Below the pieces are notes generated by a model. The model ran no database searches. It was not told where the DNA came from and saw nothing but the letters and a program-made list of their open reading frames with translations. This document shows, piece after piece, positions 32,468 to 41,693 of a DNA stretch of 64,000 bases; the stretch's first letter is position 1; every line of letters starts with the position of its first letter. The stretch lies in NCBI GenBank assembly GCA_965220205.1, contig OZ244812.1, forward strand, positions 744,001 to 808,000, written 5' to 3'. A program made the translations under genes and the position numbers. Source of the DNA: G965220205 sp965220205 (GTDB taxonomy: Bacteria; Chloroflexota; Dehalococcoidia; Lucifugimonadales; Australimonadaceae).

Positions 32468-33391
32468 GTGAGCGTCGAGGTCCATATAGGCGCCCCGTCC
32501 CGCGCATCGGTGGGCGAGCAGGCCGCGTTCGCTGCCCGCGCGGAGGAGCTCGGCTTCCACGGGGTGGGGGTCGCCGATCATGCGGGGCAAGACGTGTTCG
32601 GCGCCCTATCCCACATCCTGGCGCGCACAACCCGGATCACGGTCTACCCGGCGGCCGTGAACCCCGTGACGCGTACGCCGTTGGCGCTCGCCGAACTCGC
32701 CAACTCGCTCGCCATCGCCGCGCCGGGGCGCACGAAACTCGTCATCGCGACCGGCGACATAAGCGTCGTGGAGGCGGGGCTGCGTCCCGCCAACCTGGCG
32801 CAGCTCCGCGAGGCCATAGTGGGCGTCCGAAGTCTGCTCCGCGGCGGCGCGGTCTCGTTCGACGGAGGGCCGCTTTGCGCGCTCACGGCCCCCGCCAGCC
32901 TACCGCCGCCGGTGGTTTGCGCGGCCAGCGGCCCGAAGACTCTGCGGATGGCCGGGGAGGCCGCCGACGAGGCGCTCGTCACAGCCGGGCTCGACACCCG
33001 GATTGTCCACGCTATTGCCTCGCTCGCGCCCGTGCCGCTCACGCACTACGCCATGGTCTCCATCGACGACGACCGCAGCGCGGCGGTCGAACGCACACGG
33101 TCATGGCTGTTCCACTGGCTGCGGCAGGGCATCTACAACATCGCGCTGCGTGAGTTGGGCATCGACCTCCCCCCACTTGCAGCCCCCGAGGATATTCCCG
33201 CGCCGCTGCTGCACGAGCTTGCGCGGCGTTTGTTCATCGCCGGCACGCCCCGCGACGTCGAGGCACAGGGGGAGCAACTCGCAACTTCGGGCGTCGAGCG
33301 CCTATTCGGCATGCTGCAGGGGGGTCCGAGGCGGCACGACGAGCAGATGCGCATGATCGCGAAGCACCTGCTGCCGGCGCTCGCCGCGTGA
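32468..33391 (+). CDS. Luciferase-like (flavin/F420-dependent) monooxygenase family protein
   Basis: A 307-residue TIM-barrel protein of the bacterial luciferase-like family. It shows AARAEELGFHGVGVADHAGQ at the start, ARTTRITVYPAAVNPVTRTP, and a C-terminal AGTPRDVEAQGEQLATSGVE. It probably uses F420 or FMN. The protein is somewhat short, and the substrate is unknown. The start is a GTG with no evident ribosome site, so the true start may differ. It ends 7 bp from the convergent purD stop. Confidence 0.75.
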   Translation: MSVEVHIGAPSRASVGEQAAFAARAEELGFHGVGVADHAGQDVFGALSHILARTTRITVYPAAVNPVTRTPLALAELANSLAIAAPGRTKLVIATGDISVVEAGLRPANLAQLREAIVGVRSLLRGGAVSFDGGPLCALTAPASLPPPVVCAASGPKTLRMAGEAADEALVTAGLDTRIVHAIASLAPVPLTHYAMVSIDDDRSAAVERTRSWLFHWLRQGIYNIALRELGIDLPPLAAPEDIPAPLLHELARRLFIAGTPRDVEAQGEQLATSGVERLFGMLQGGPRRHDEQMRMIAKHLLPALAA

Positions 33392-33398
33392 CGCGGCG

Positions 33399-34679
33399 CT
33401 ATTCCGCCAGGTTTGCGATGTCGCGCCGGTACTGCGCCCCGTCGAAGCTCACCATGCCCACGGCGTCGTAGGCCCGCGCTCGCGCCTCGGCGATAGTCCG
33501 AGCGTGCCCCACCAGCGTCAGCACCCGTCCGCCGGCGGTGACGACCGTGCGCTCGTCGTCACTCGGCCCACCGGCTCCAGCGCCTGTGCCGGCATGGAAT
33601 GCCAATGTCCCATCGGGTAGGCAATCGAGACCCTCGATCCGCCGGCCGGTCTTGTAAGCGCCGGGATAACCCGCCGACGCCATCACCACTCCAACGGTGG
33701 CGCTGTTGGACCACTTCAACCCGAGCGAGCCGATCTCGCCGTCGATCGTGGCGTCGATAGCATCGAGGAGGTCCGACTCGAGGCGGGGCAGGATGAGCTC
33801 GGCCTCGGGGTCGCCGAGCCGCGCGTTGAACTCGAACACCATGGGGCCTTGCTCGGTGAGGAAGACGCCCCCGTAGAGCACGCCGCGATACGGCGCGCCC
33901 TCCCTTGCCAACTGCGCCACGACCGGCTCGATGCACGTCTCGCGAATCTCGCGCTCTAGCGCTTCGTCCCACCAGGGAGGCGGGCTGTAGCCGCCCATGC
34001 CGCCGGTGTTGGGGCCGCGACCGCCGTCGTGGATGCGCTTGTAATCGCATGCGGCGACGAGGGGCGTCACCTCGACCCCGTCGGTGAAGCAGAACACGCT
34101 CACCTCCTGGCCGATGACGCACTCCTCAATCACGATGGTTGCTCCGGCGTTCCCGAACACCTGCCGGACCATCGCATCGTTCACAGCCCGCAACGCCTGT
34201 TCCACGTCCGTCGCCACGACAACGCCCTTGCCCGCGGCGAGGCCGTCCACTTTGACCACCAACGGGGCGCCCCGCTCGTGGACATAGTTGGCCGCCTGCG
34301 CGGGGTCATCGAATACGCGGTACGCCGCGGTGGGCACGCCCGCATCGCGCATGATTTCCTTAGCGAACGACTTGCTGCCCTCGATGCGCGCCGCCGCGCT
34401 CGTGGGGCCGAAGACGCGCAGCCCCTCCCGATGAAAGGCGTCCGCCATGCCTGCGACCAGCGGCGCCTCCGGGCCGATGACCGTGAGGTCGATATCGTGG
34501 CCCCGCGCCGCCGCAATCATGCCGTCGATGTCTTCGGCCGCGACCGGGAGGTTGGTCCCGAGCTCGGCCGTGCCTGGGTTGCCGGGAGCGGCGAACAGCT
34601 CTGGGCGTCTAGGACTCTGCGCCAGCTTCCAGGCGATGGCGTGCTCGCGCGCGCCGCCCCCGACTACGAGCACCCTCAT
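33399..34679 (-). CDS. purD: Phosphoribosylamine--glycine ligase
   Basis: A 426-residue ATP-grasp ligase, second step of purine synthesis. The N-domain opens MRVLVVGGGAREHAIAWKLA; ATP-grasp landmarks are VKVDGLAAGKGVVVA, EFNARLGDPEAE (metal ligands) and GGMGGYSPPPW. Length is normal. It lies 38 bp downstream of a small membrane-peptide gene that itself follows guaA, so guaA-peptide-purD may form one transcript. Confidence 0.95.
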   Translation of the reverse strand: MRVLVVGGGAREHAIAWKLAQSPRRPELFAAPGNPGTAELGTNLPVAAEDIDGMIAAARGHDIDLTVIGPEAPLVAGMADAFHREGLRVFGPTSAAARIEGSKSFAKEIMRDAGVPTAAYRVFDDPAQAANYVHERGAPLVVKVDGLAAGKGVVVATDVEQALRAVNDAMVRQVFGNAGATIVIEECVIGQEVSVFCFTDGVEVTPLVAACDYKRIHDGGRGPNTGGMGGYSPPPWWDEALEREIRETCIEPVVAQLAREGAPYRGVLYGGVFLTEQGPMVFEFNARLGDPEAELILPRLESDLLDAIDATIDGEIGSLGLKWSNSATVGVVMASAGYPGAYKTGRRIEGLDCLPDGTLAFHAGTGAGAGGPSDDERTVVTAGGRVLTLVGHARTIAEARARAYDAVGMVSFDGAQYRRDIANLAE

Positions 34680-34717
34680 TCGCGGTCTACTTTCATCTGC
34701 CTATTCGCACTCACCGT

Positions 34718-34861
34718 CTACTCGTCGTCCGTCCGACGCTTACAGGCGCCCCGGAGCACCTGCACGCCGATCATCACAACGACGAGTCCGACGATCGCAG
34801 CGAATACCGGAACGCTGACGGCCTCGCCGACCGCGCGGCCCCACCCGCGAATCATCTCCAT
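34718..34861 (-). CDS. 47-residue single-pass membrane peptide
   Basis: A short frame beginning MEMIRGWGRAV, containing one hydrophobic helix (VPVFAAIVGLVVVMIGVQVL, about residues 17-36) and ending in a charged tail CKRRTDDE. Its ATG lies 4 bp after the guaA stop and it fills the gap before purD, which argues for a real, coupled gene. The positive-inside rule is ambiguous, with Arg on both sides. The family is unknown to me. Confidence 0.5.
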   Translation of the reverse strand: MEMIRGWGRAVGEAVSVPVFAAIVGLVVVMIGVQVLRGACKRRTDDE

Positions 34862-34865
34862 ACGG

Positions 34866-36584
34866 TTACTCCCATTCGATAGTGCCGGGCGGTTTGCTGG
34901 TCACGTCGTAGACGACGCGATTGACGCTGGGCACCTCGTTCACGATGCGGTTGGAGATGCGGCCAAGCGTCTCGTAGGGCAAGCGAGCCCAATCGGCTGT
35001 CATGGCGTCTTCGCTCGTGACCGCGCGCAAGGCAACGACATGCTGGTACGTACGCAAATCGCCCATCACTCCCACAGTACGCGTATCGGTCAGGACGGCG
35101 AAGCTCTGCCAGAGCTTGTCGTAGAGTCCATCGCGTTTGATTTCGTCCATGACGATCCAGTCAGCCGACCTCAGCACTTCGAGCTTTTCATAGGTAACGT
35201 CGCCGATGATGCGGATCGCGAGGCCTGGACCCGGGAAGGGCTGACGGTTGAGTATCTCGGGCGGTAAGCCGAGCTCGGCGCCAGCCAGCCGCACCTCGTC
35301 CTTGAACAGGTAGCGCAACGGCTCGACAAGCTGTAGCTTCATTCGTTCGGGTAGGCCGCCGACGTTGTGGTGGGTCTTGATCTTATGCGCCGCCGTATTC
35401 TCGGGCGTCTGGCTCTCGATGACATCGGGGTAGAGGGTCCCCTGCGCGAGGAAATCGACCTCTCCCAGCGTCTGGGCCTGCTCCTCGAATACGTTGATGA
35501 ACTCGGCCCCGATGACCTTACGCTTCCGTTCGGGGTCGGAGACGCCCGCAAGCGCAGTGAGGAAACGCTCGCTCGCATCGACGTAGATCAGGTTCAGCGC
35601 GAGGGCTCGCTGGAAGACGTCCCGGACCCGTTCGGGCTCCTCTCGCCGCAGCAGGCCGTTGTTGACGAAGATGCAGGTGAGCTGGCTGCCCACGGCCTCG
35701 TACACGAGCTTCGCCGTGACCGCCGAGTCGACGCCTCCAGAGAGCGCGCAGATGACCTTGCCGTCGCCGACCTGCCGCCGGATCCCCGCGATGGCCTCGG
35801 CAACGAAGTTTCCCGGCGTCCACGACCCCGACACACCGCACACTTTGTAGACGAAGTTGCGCAGTACCTCCGCGCCTTGGGGCGTGTGGGCGACCTCGGG
35901 GTGGAACTGGATGCCGTAGACGCCGGCGTCGTTGCTGGCGGCCGCGATCGGCGAGTTCTCGCTGTAGGCAACGGACCGAAAGCCGGCCGGCAGACGGTCG
36001 ATACGGTCGCCGTGGGACATCCACACGGGGATCTCGTCGTCGAGACCGTCGAACAGCACCGATTTGTCGTTGCGTTGGATGACCGCGAAACCGTATTCGC
36101 GCTCGCCCGCCGGCGCGACGCGGCCCCCCAGCTGGTGCGCGATGAGCTGCATCCCGTAGCAGATGCCGAGGACGGGTACGCCTGAGTCGAAGACCCACGC
36201 GGGCGCCAATGGCGCTCCCTCGTCGTAGACCGACGCCGGGCCGCCGGAGAGGACGATGCCCCGGAGATCGAGGTCCTTCACCGAGTCGCGCGTGGCGTCC
36301 GGGGGGATGATCTCGCAGTAGACGTTCTGCTCGCGGATGCGGCGGGCGATCAGCCGGCTGTACTGGGAACCGAAATCGACCACTGCGATGGCCTCGTGGG
36401 CAGCCTCCGCGCGGGCGTTCCCCGCCTCCCGGCGCGGACCGAGCCGAGGGCCGCGGACGCCCTCCGAAGCGATCTCGAGATAAGTCGATACTTCAACGTC
36501 GCCGGTCGTCGAGACCCGGCGCGTCGTCTCCTGTGCCGTATCAGCGGTATCAGAGGTAGAGACCGGTCCCTGTTCGTCGGTCAT
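34866..36584 (-). CDS. guaA: GMP synthase (glutamine-hydrolysing)
   Basis: A 572-residue enzyme converting XMP to GMP. The class I amidotransferase domain has C142 in GICYGMQ and the His/Glu pair in FHPEVAHTP. The ATP-pyrophosphatase P-loop is ALSGGVDSAVT, and the C-terminal dimerisation domain (RQPFPGPGLAIR, SKPPGTIEWE) is complete. About 65 residues at the N-terminus (rich in Thr, Ser, Glu) precede the usual start IAVVDFGSQYSRL; the first ATG has an AAGGAG site, so this extension is probably real. Confidence 0.95.
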   Translation of the reverse strand: MTDEQGPVSTSDTADTAQETTRRVSTTGDVEVSTYLEIASEGVRGPRLGPRREAGNARAEAAHEAIAVVDFGSQYSRLIARRIREQNVYCEIIPPDATRDSVKDLDLRGIVLSGGPASVYDEGAPLAPAWVFDSGVPVLGICYGMQLIAHQLGGRVAPAGEREYGFAVIQRNDKSVLFDGLDDEIPVWMSHGDRIDRLPAGFRSVAYSENSPIAAASNDAGVYGIQFHPEVAHTPQGAEVLRNFVYKVCGVSGSWTPGNFVAEAIAGIRRQVGDGKVICALSGGVDSAVTAKLVYEAVGSQLTCIFVNNGLLRREEPERVRDVFQRALALNLIYVDASERFLTALAGVSDPERKRKVIGAEFINVFEEQAQTLGEVDFLAQGTLYPDVIESQTPENTAAHKIKTHHNVGGLPERMKLQLVEPLRYLFKDEVRLAGAELGLPPEILNRQPFPGPGLAIRIIGDVTYEKLEVLRSADWIVMDEIKRDGLYDKLWQSFAVLTDTRTVGVMGDLRTYQHVVALRAVTSEDAMTADWARLPYETLGRISNRIVNEVPSVNRVVYDVTSKPPGTIEWE

Positions 36585-36790
36585 GGGGCTCCTTGATCCG
36601 GAGGGGTAAGGGAGTCGGGGGCGGGTAGGGGCGTGGAGGGTTGAGGAGAGTCTAGCCCAGCGGGACGAGGCGGCTCAAGGCGGCGCCGGGCGTATCCGTG
36701 GCGAGGGCCGGCTCTCGGGGCGGTGATATACTCGCCAAGCTCGCTTAGCCCACGAACAACCCCGGAAACACGCCCGGAAACGGCCTGGTG

Positions 36791-37444
36791 ATGCCGCGCC
36801 TGCCCGACAACCCGAACAACCGCTCGGTCGCCGCTATCCTGCTTCGCGAGGGCGGAGTCGTCGCGTATCCCACCGACACGGTCTACGGGTTGGGCGCTGT
36901 CGTGTTCAACGCCAGTGCCGTGGCGACGGCCTATGTGCTCAAGGGCAGGAGCCGCGATCAGGGCATGCCCGTGCTCATCGCGTCCGACTCGCAGCTCCGC
37001 GAGGTCGCCGACGAAGTCCCTGACGTCGCGTTCGACCTCGCCAAGCGTTTCTGGCCCGGCCAGCTGACGTTGGTGCTCAAACGCCACCCTCTGCTGCACC
37101 GCCTCGTCACCGGCGGCTCGAGCACCGTCGCCGTCCGGCTGCCCGACCACCCGTGCCCGCAGACGCTCATCTCGGCATGCGGCGCCCCGATCACCGGGAC
37201 CAGCGCCAACAAACACGGCGCGGCGTCGCCCACCACAGCCGAGGAGGTCCAACGCCAGCTCGGCAACCGCCTCAGCGTGATCCTCGACGGCGGTCCGACC
37301 CCACACGACCGTGGCTCGACCATCCTCGACGTTACGGAGTCGCCCGCGCGGTTGCTCCGTGAAGGGCCGGTGACCCTGGACGAGCTCCGGCTGGTCTGCG
37401 ACGTCGCCGATCCGGCCCACTCCGGGGCCGAGTCCCGCGGGTAG
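36791..37444 (+). CDS. tsaC: Threonylcarbamoyl-AMP synthase (Sua5/YrdC/YwlC family)
   Basis: A 217-residue protein making threonylcarbamoyl-AMP for the t6A37 modification of tRNAs. It shows GGVVAYPTDTVYGLGA, KGRSRDQGMPVLIA, the RFWPGQLTLVL motif, and PITGTSANKHGAAS. It corresponds to the YrdC domain alone, without the C-terminal Sua5 domain. A GTG three bases earlier is an alternative start. It opens a plus-strand run with the prenyl-synthase-like gene 11 bp downstream. Confidence 0.9.
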   Translation: MPRLPDNPNNRSVAAILLREGGVVAYPTDTVYGLGAVVFNASAVATAYVLKGRSRDQGMPVLIASDSQLREVADEVPDVAFDLAKRFWPGQLTLVLKRHPLLHRLVTGGSSTVAVRLPDHPCPQTLISACGAPITGTSANKHGAASPTTAEEVQRQLGNRLSVILDGGPTPHDRGSTILDVTESPARLLREGPVTLDELRLVCDVADPAHSGAESRG

Positions 37445-37455
37445 AGTCCAACCGC

Positions 37456-38508
37456 ATGCGCAACCTCACCGAGCTCCACCCGTCCCTGGAGCGTTGGCGG
37501 GAACCCGTCGAGCAAACGCTGCGCGATCAGGTCGCGCTCGCCGACACCGGCGGGCTGCGGCTGTACAGCATGATGCGGCACCAGCTCGGGTGGATCGCCG
37601 ACGACGGCTCGGATGAGCCTGGGCCTCCGCCGACTAGGTTGTACGGCGCGCTGTGCATGGAAGGGGCGCACTCGACGGGAAATCCCGGCGTGGAGGGCGC
37701 CGTTGCGCTTGTCGCGGCCGCGGTCGAACTCATGACGGAGTCGATGGCCGTCCACGAGGACATGCAGGTGGGCGAAGCCAACGCGGAAGAGCGCTCCGCC
37801 GTCTGGTGGTTGTGGGGCCCGGCGCAAGCGATCAACGTGGGCGACGCGCTGCACGCGCTGGGACGGATGGCTGCGTTGCGCTCCAACGAGCGCGGCCTGA
37901 CGCCGGAACGCACGTTGGCAGTAGTGCGCGCCCTGGACGCGATAGCGCTGCGCTACTACGAAGGCCAGTACCTCGAACTCACATACCAAGACCGCGTGGA
38001 CATCACCGAACGGCAGTACCTGACGATGACAGAAGCGAAGCGCGGGGCGCCGATGGGCGCCGCGGCGCTAGGAGCGGAAGCCGTCGGGGCCCCGGCGGAG
38101 ACGGTGCGCCAGCTCCGAGCGTTGGGCGAGTGCTTGGGCACAGCCATGCAGATTCGAGACGACATGGCAGCTATCTGGGGCGAGCGCGACGAGCGGCCAG
38201 GGCGCGCCCGGCTCCTCAACAAGAGCAAGCTGTTCCCGGTCGTCCACGCTCTCGAACAGGGCGAACTCGCCCACAAGCGGCAACTTGGCGCGCTCTACTT
38301 CAAACGGGTGATGGAGGCCCGCGACCTTGATAGCCTGAGGCAAATCCTCGACGACATGGGCGCGCGCTCGTACTCGGAACAGCAGGCGCAGTCCCGCGCC
38401 GCCGAAGCGCTCGCGATGCTCGACCGCTCGGGGATTCCTGCTGAATCTAAGGAGCGTTGGGCCGGGATAGCCAAGGCCCTGCTGGACCCGGGACAGGACA
38501 AGGCATGA
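37456..38508 (+). CDS. Polyprenyl-synthase family protein with altered first Asp motif
   Basis: A 350-residue all-helical isoprenyl diphosphate synthase homologue. The region of the first aspartate-rich motif reads AVHEDMQVGE (E101-D102), not DDxxD, but the following WGPAQAINVGDAL is canonical. The second motif is QIRDDMAAIWG (D235-D236). Loss of most of the first metal-binding motif suggests weakened or absent chain elongation, or a partner subunit role. The stop overlaps the pgk start (ATGA), an unusual coupling to glycolysis. Confidence 0.75.
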   Translation: MRNLTELHPSLERWREPVEQTLRDQVALADTGGLRLYSMMRHQLGWIADDGSDEPGPPPTRLYGALCMEGAHSTGNPGVEGAVALVAAAVELMTESMAVHEDMQVGEANAEERSAVWWLWGPAQAINVGDALHALGRMAALRSNERGLTPERTLAVVRALDAIALRYYEGQYLELTYQDRVDITERQYLTMTEAKRGAPMGAAALGAEAVGAPAETVRQLRALGECLGTAMQIRDDMAAIWGERDERPGRARLLNKSKLFPVVHALEQGELAHKRQLGALYFKRVMEARDLDSLRQILDDMGARSYSEQQAQSRAAEALAMLDRSGIPAESKERWAGIAKALLDPGQDKA

Positions 38509-39707
38509 CGCCCAAGCAAACCGTGCGCAACATCGACTGGAGAGGCAAGCGAGCGTTGGTGCGCGTCGACTTCAACGTGCCGTTCGAGCGGGGGACGACG
38601 CGGATCTCCGACGACACCCGCATCCGCGAGGCGCTGCCGACCATCAACTATCTGCGTGAGCAGGGCGCCTCGGTAGTCCTCTGCACACACCTTGGCAGGC
38701 CCGGAGGCGAGCCGAACGTTGAGTTCGAGTTGGGCCCCGTGGCCGAGCGGCTCGCCCAACTGCTGAGCGCTCCCGTTGACTATGTCCACGACGCACCAGG
38801 GCCGAGCGCGGCCGGCAAGGCGCGGGAGCTGAGGCCGGGCGACATGCTCCTGCTGGAGAACATCCGCTTCTGGCCTGGCGAAGAGGCAAACGATGAAACG
38901 TTCGCCCGCTCGCTGGCCGCGTTGGGCGACGTCTACGTGAATGACGCCTTCGGGACGGCGCACCGGGCTCACGCCTCCACTGAAGGCGTTGCACACTACC
39001 TGCCGGCGGTAGCCGGCCTGCTCATGGAGCGCGAGGTCGCTTTCCTGGGCGGCGCCCTCGACGACCCCCAGCGGCCCTTAGCAGCCTTGCTCGGCGGGGC
39101 GAAGGTCAGCGACAAGATACGCGTGTTGGAGCGGCTGGTAGGTCACGCCGACGCGCTGATCGTCGGCGGGGGCATGGCCGGGACGTTCCTCAAGGCAAAG
39201 GGGTTCGAGACCGGGGCTTCACTGCTCGAGGAGGAACTGACGTCCTTCTGCGCGGCGCTGATGGCACGTTGCTGCGCGGCGGGGCTCCCTCTACACCTGC
39301 CCTCCGACGTCGTAGTCGCCGAGCGAATCGAGGCCGGAGCGCCGGTCCAGACCGTTCCGGTCGATTGCGTCGAGCCAGGCTGGATGATACTCGACATCGG
39401 CGCGGAGACGACCGACGCTTACGCAAAACTATTGGCCGGGATGGGCACGGTTGTATGGAATGGCCCGATGGGAGTTTTCGAGGTCCCGCCGTTCGACCGC
39501 GGCACGCAGCGAGTAGCGGAGGCGTTGGCGAAGAGCAACGCCGTGAGCGTCATCGGGGGCGGCTCGACGGCTGAAGCGGTGGCCTCGCTGGGACTCGCCG
39601 GCGAGATGACCCACGTGTCGACGGGCGGCGGCGCGTCGCTCGAGTTCCTCGAAGGCAAGACGCTGCCGGGCGTCGCGGCCCTCCTCGACGGACCCGCGGA
39701 TAAGTGA
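38505..39707 (+). CDS. pgk: Phosphoglycerate kinase
   Basis: A 400-residue glycolytic kinase. It shows KRALVRVDFNVPFERG, THLGRPGGEPN, LLLENIRFWPGEE, NDAFGTAHRAHAS, the ADP-site LLGGAKVSDKI, and GTVVWNGPMGVFE with GGGSTAEA near the end. ATG at 38505 overlaps the preceding stop by 4 bp; upstream codons in the same frame belong to the neighbouring gene. It is followed after 7 bp by the phosphoglycerate-mutase homologue and then tpiA. Confidence 0.95.
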   Translation: MTPKQTVRNIDWRGKRALVRVDFNVPFERGTTRISDDTRIREALPTINYLREQGASVVLCTHLGRPGGEPNVEFELGPVAERLAQLLSAPVDYVHDAPGPSAAGKARELRPGDMLLLENIRFWPGEEANDETFARSLAALGDVYVNDAFGTAHRAHASTEGVAHYLPAVAGLLMEREVAFLGGALDDPQRPLAALLGGAKVSDKIRVLERLVGHADALIVGGGMAGTFLKAKGFETGASLLEEELTSFCAALMARCCAAGLPLHLPSDVVVAERIEAGAPVQTVPVDCVEPGWMILDIGAETTDAYAKLLAGMGTVVWNGPMGVFEVPPFDRGTQRVAEALAKSNAVSVIGGGSTAEAVASLGLAGEMTHVSTGGGASLEFLEGKTLPGVAALLDGPADK

Positions 39708-39714
39708 GCGCGCA

Positions 39715-40923
39715 TTGATCGATTTCCCCTACCTCGCAGATCTGGTCCGCAAGCGGGACAACAAGATACTGATGCTCGTGCTCTCCGGGGTCGGCGGCCC
39801 GCCGGATCCGATGTACGGACGGTCCGAGCTCGACGCGGCCCGCGTGCCGAACCTCGACCATCTCTCGCGGCAGAGCGTTGGCGGGCTCGCCTTGCCCGTG
39901 GGGCCGGGAATCTCGCCGGGGTGTACACCGGGGAACTTGGCGCTCCTGGGGTACGACCCGCTCAAGTACATCGTCGCGCGCGGTCCGCTCGAGGCTATTG
40001 GGACGGGGCTGCGGCTCGAGCCCGGCGACATCGCCGCGCGGGGCAATCTCGCGACACTCGGCGCCGACGGCGCCGTCACGGACCGCCGCTCGGGCCGGCT
40101 GACGACGGAGCAGACCGCCCCGTTGGTCGAACGTCTGCGCCAGATCGAGCTGCCCGGCGTGGACATCGCGATCGGCCGCAGCGCGGGCTACCGGTTCGCG
40201 CTCCGCTTCCGGGGCGACGGCCTCGACCCGGCGGTGAGCGCGACGGACCCCGGAGTGAACGGAGAGACGCCCCTGGAGGCGAAGGCCCGGACGCCCGCGG
40301 CAGCCAAGGCAGCCGGCGCGGCGAACGATTTCGTCCGCGCGGCCAACGCGGCCCTCGATGGCCTCGAAGTCGCGAACACGGTGTTGCTGAGGGGCTGGGG
40401 AACGCCTCCCGACTTGCCGTCCCTCGCCGACGCCTACCGCCTGCGCCCGGCGGCGGTCGCGGCCTACCCGCTCTACCAAGGCCTCGCCGAGAGCGTCGGG
40501 ATGGCGGTCTACCGGACCGCCCCGGACTTCCCGGCCCACCTGGAAGCGCTGCGGGAGCATTGGGATGAGCACGATTTCTTCTGGGTCCACTACAAGGAGC
40601 CGGGCAACGCCGCGGCGGACGGCGACTTCAACGCCAAGCGGCGGGTCATCGAGAAGCTGGACGAGCACGTACACGACATCGTCGGGCTCGACGCCGGCGT
40701 CCTCGTCATCGCCAGCGACCACGCCAGCCCCTCGGGCATGGGCGGGCACTCGTGGCACCCCGTACCAATCATGATCCGGTCCCCGGAAACGAAGGGAGGC
40801 CCCGGCATGGACCGCTTCAACGAGCGCGACCTGCGCTTCGGTCCGCTCGGACAGTTCGAGTCCAAGCACGCGATGATGTACATCCTGGCCCACGCCGGTA
40901 GGCTCGGCCAGTTCGGCGATTGA
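39715..40923 (+). CDS. Cofactor-independent phosphoglycerate mutase homologue with altered active site
   Basis: A 402-residue alkaline-phosphatase-superfamily protein of the archaeal-type ApgM group. The fold marks are clear (VPNLDHLSRQSVGGLALPVG, LALLGYDPLKYIVARGPLEA, ASDHASPSGMGGHSWHPVP). Yet the metal-ligand Asp of the usual MDGLGG is Ser24 (VLSGVGG), the phosphoserine nucleophile of PGSGPGHL is Cys70 (PGCTPGNL) and the His is Asn74. Codons are unambiguous (TCC at 39784, TGT at 39922, AAC at 39934). Mutase activity is doubtful, though the gene sits in a glycolytic run. The start is TTG 39715; ATG 39772 is possible but would cut the first strand. Confidence 0.8.
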   Translation: MIDFPYLADLVRKRDNKILMLVLSGVGGPPDPMYGRSELDAARVPNLDHLSRQSVGGLALPVGPGISPGCTPGNLALLGYDPLKYIVARGPLEAIGTGLRLEPGDIAARGNLATLGADGAVTDRRSGRLTTEQTAPLVERLRQIELPGVDIAIGRSAGYRFALRFRGDGLDPAVSATDPGVNGETPLEAKARTPAAAKAAGAANDFVRAANAALDGLEVANTVLLRGWGTPPDLPSLADAYRLRPAAVAAYPLYQGLAESVGMAVYRTAPDFPAHLEALREHWDEHDFFWVHYKEPGNAAADGDFNAKRRVIEKLDEHVHDIVGLDAGVLVIASDHASPSGMGGHSWHPVPIMIRSPETKGGPGMDRFNERDLRFGPLGQFESKHAMMYILAHAGRLGQFGD

Positions 40924-40935
40924 GGTAGACAGCCT

Positions 40936-41688
40936 ATGGTTACGCCACTCGTGGCAGGAAACTGGAAGATGCATACGACGATCGCCGAGGCGGCGGTCCT
41001 CGCGCGCAGCCTGCGCCGACCGCTCAGCGAGGTGGACGGCGTGACTCGCGTCGTGTGTCCGCCCTCCGTTTCGCTCCCCGTCGTCGCGGCCGCTCTCGCG
41101 GGATCGCCGGTCCTGGTCGGCGCGCAGAACATGCACCCAGAGCCTCAAGGGGCCTTCACCGGCGAGGTGTCGGGGAGGATGCTACAGGGTCTCTGCTCCT
41201 ACGTGGTCCTCGGCCACTCCGAGCGCCGGCGTCTGTTCGGGGAAGACGACGCCTTCGTCAACGCGAAGGTTCGGGCGGCGCTCACGCTGGGCCTCACGCC
41301 GATATTGTGCGTCGGCGAGTCGCTCGAGGAGCGAGAGGCCGGGGAGGCGGTCGCAGTCGTCGAGGGCCAGCTCGCGGGCAGCCTCGCGGGAGTCGCTCCC
41401 GGCGACCTCGCCCGCATTGCCATCGCGTACGAGCCCGTTTGGGCCATCGGCACGGGCCGGGCCGCCACGCCCGACACAGCCCAGGAGATGGCGAGGGCGG
41501 TCCGCGCGTACGTTGGCAGTCTTTCGGGAGGGACGGCGGGCGCGCTGACGCCCGTCGTCTATGGCGGCAGCGTCACCGGCGACAACGCGGCGGCAATCGC
41601 CGCGCAGCCCGACATCGACGGCGCGCTGGTCGGCGGCGCAAGCCTCCAGCCGGAGAGCTTCGTGGCCATCGCGCGCGCCTTCACGTAG
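40936..41688 (+). CDS. tpiA: Triose-phosphate isomerase
   Basis: A 250-residue TIM-barrel enzyme. Catalytic residues are in place: K11 in GNWKMH, H94 in LGHSERR and E166 in AYEPVWAIGTG, with the phosphate loop YGGSVTGDN and GALVGGASL at the end. It is 12 bp downstream of the mutase homologue and 5 bp upstream of miaA, in the same transcript. Confidence 0.95.
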   Translation: MVTPLVAGNWKMHTTIAEAAVLARSLRRPLSEVDGVTRVVCPPSVSLPVVAAALAGSPVLVGAQNMHPEPQGAFTGEVSGRMLQGLCSYVVLGHSERRRLFGEDDAFVNAKVRAALTLGLTPILCVGESLEEREAGEAVAVVEGQLAGSLAGVAPGDLARIAIAYEPVWAIGTGRAATPDTAQEMARAVRAYVGSLSGGTAGALTPVVYGGSVTGDNAAAIAAQPDIDGALVGGASLQPESFVAIARAFT

Positions 41689-41693
41689 CCGCG

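Noticed and set aside
36585..36790. Regulatory RNA between guaA and tsaC
   Set aside because: The divergent interval is GC-rich with short G-runs only; no stable conserved fold or promoter could be supported.
39550..41148. Open frame of 532 codons on the minus strand
   Set aside because: Antisense to the phosphoglycerate-mutase homologue and part of tpiA; no recognisable motif.
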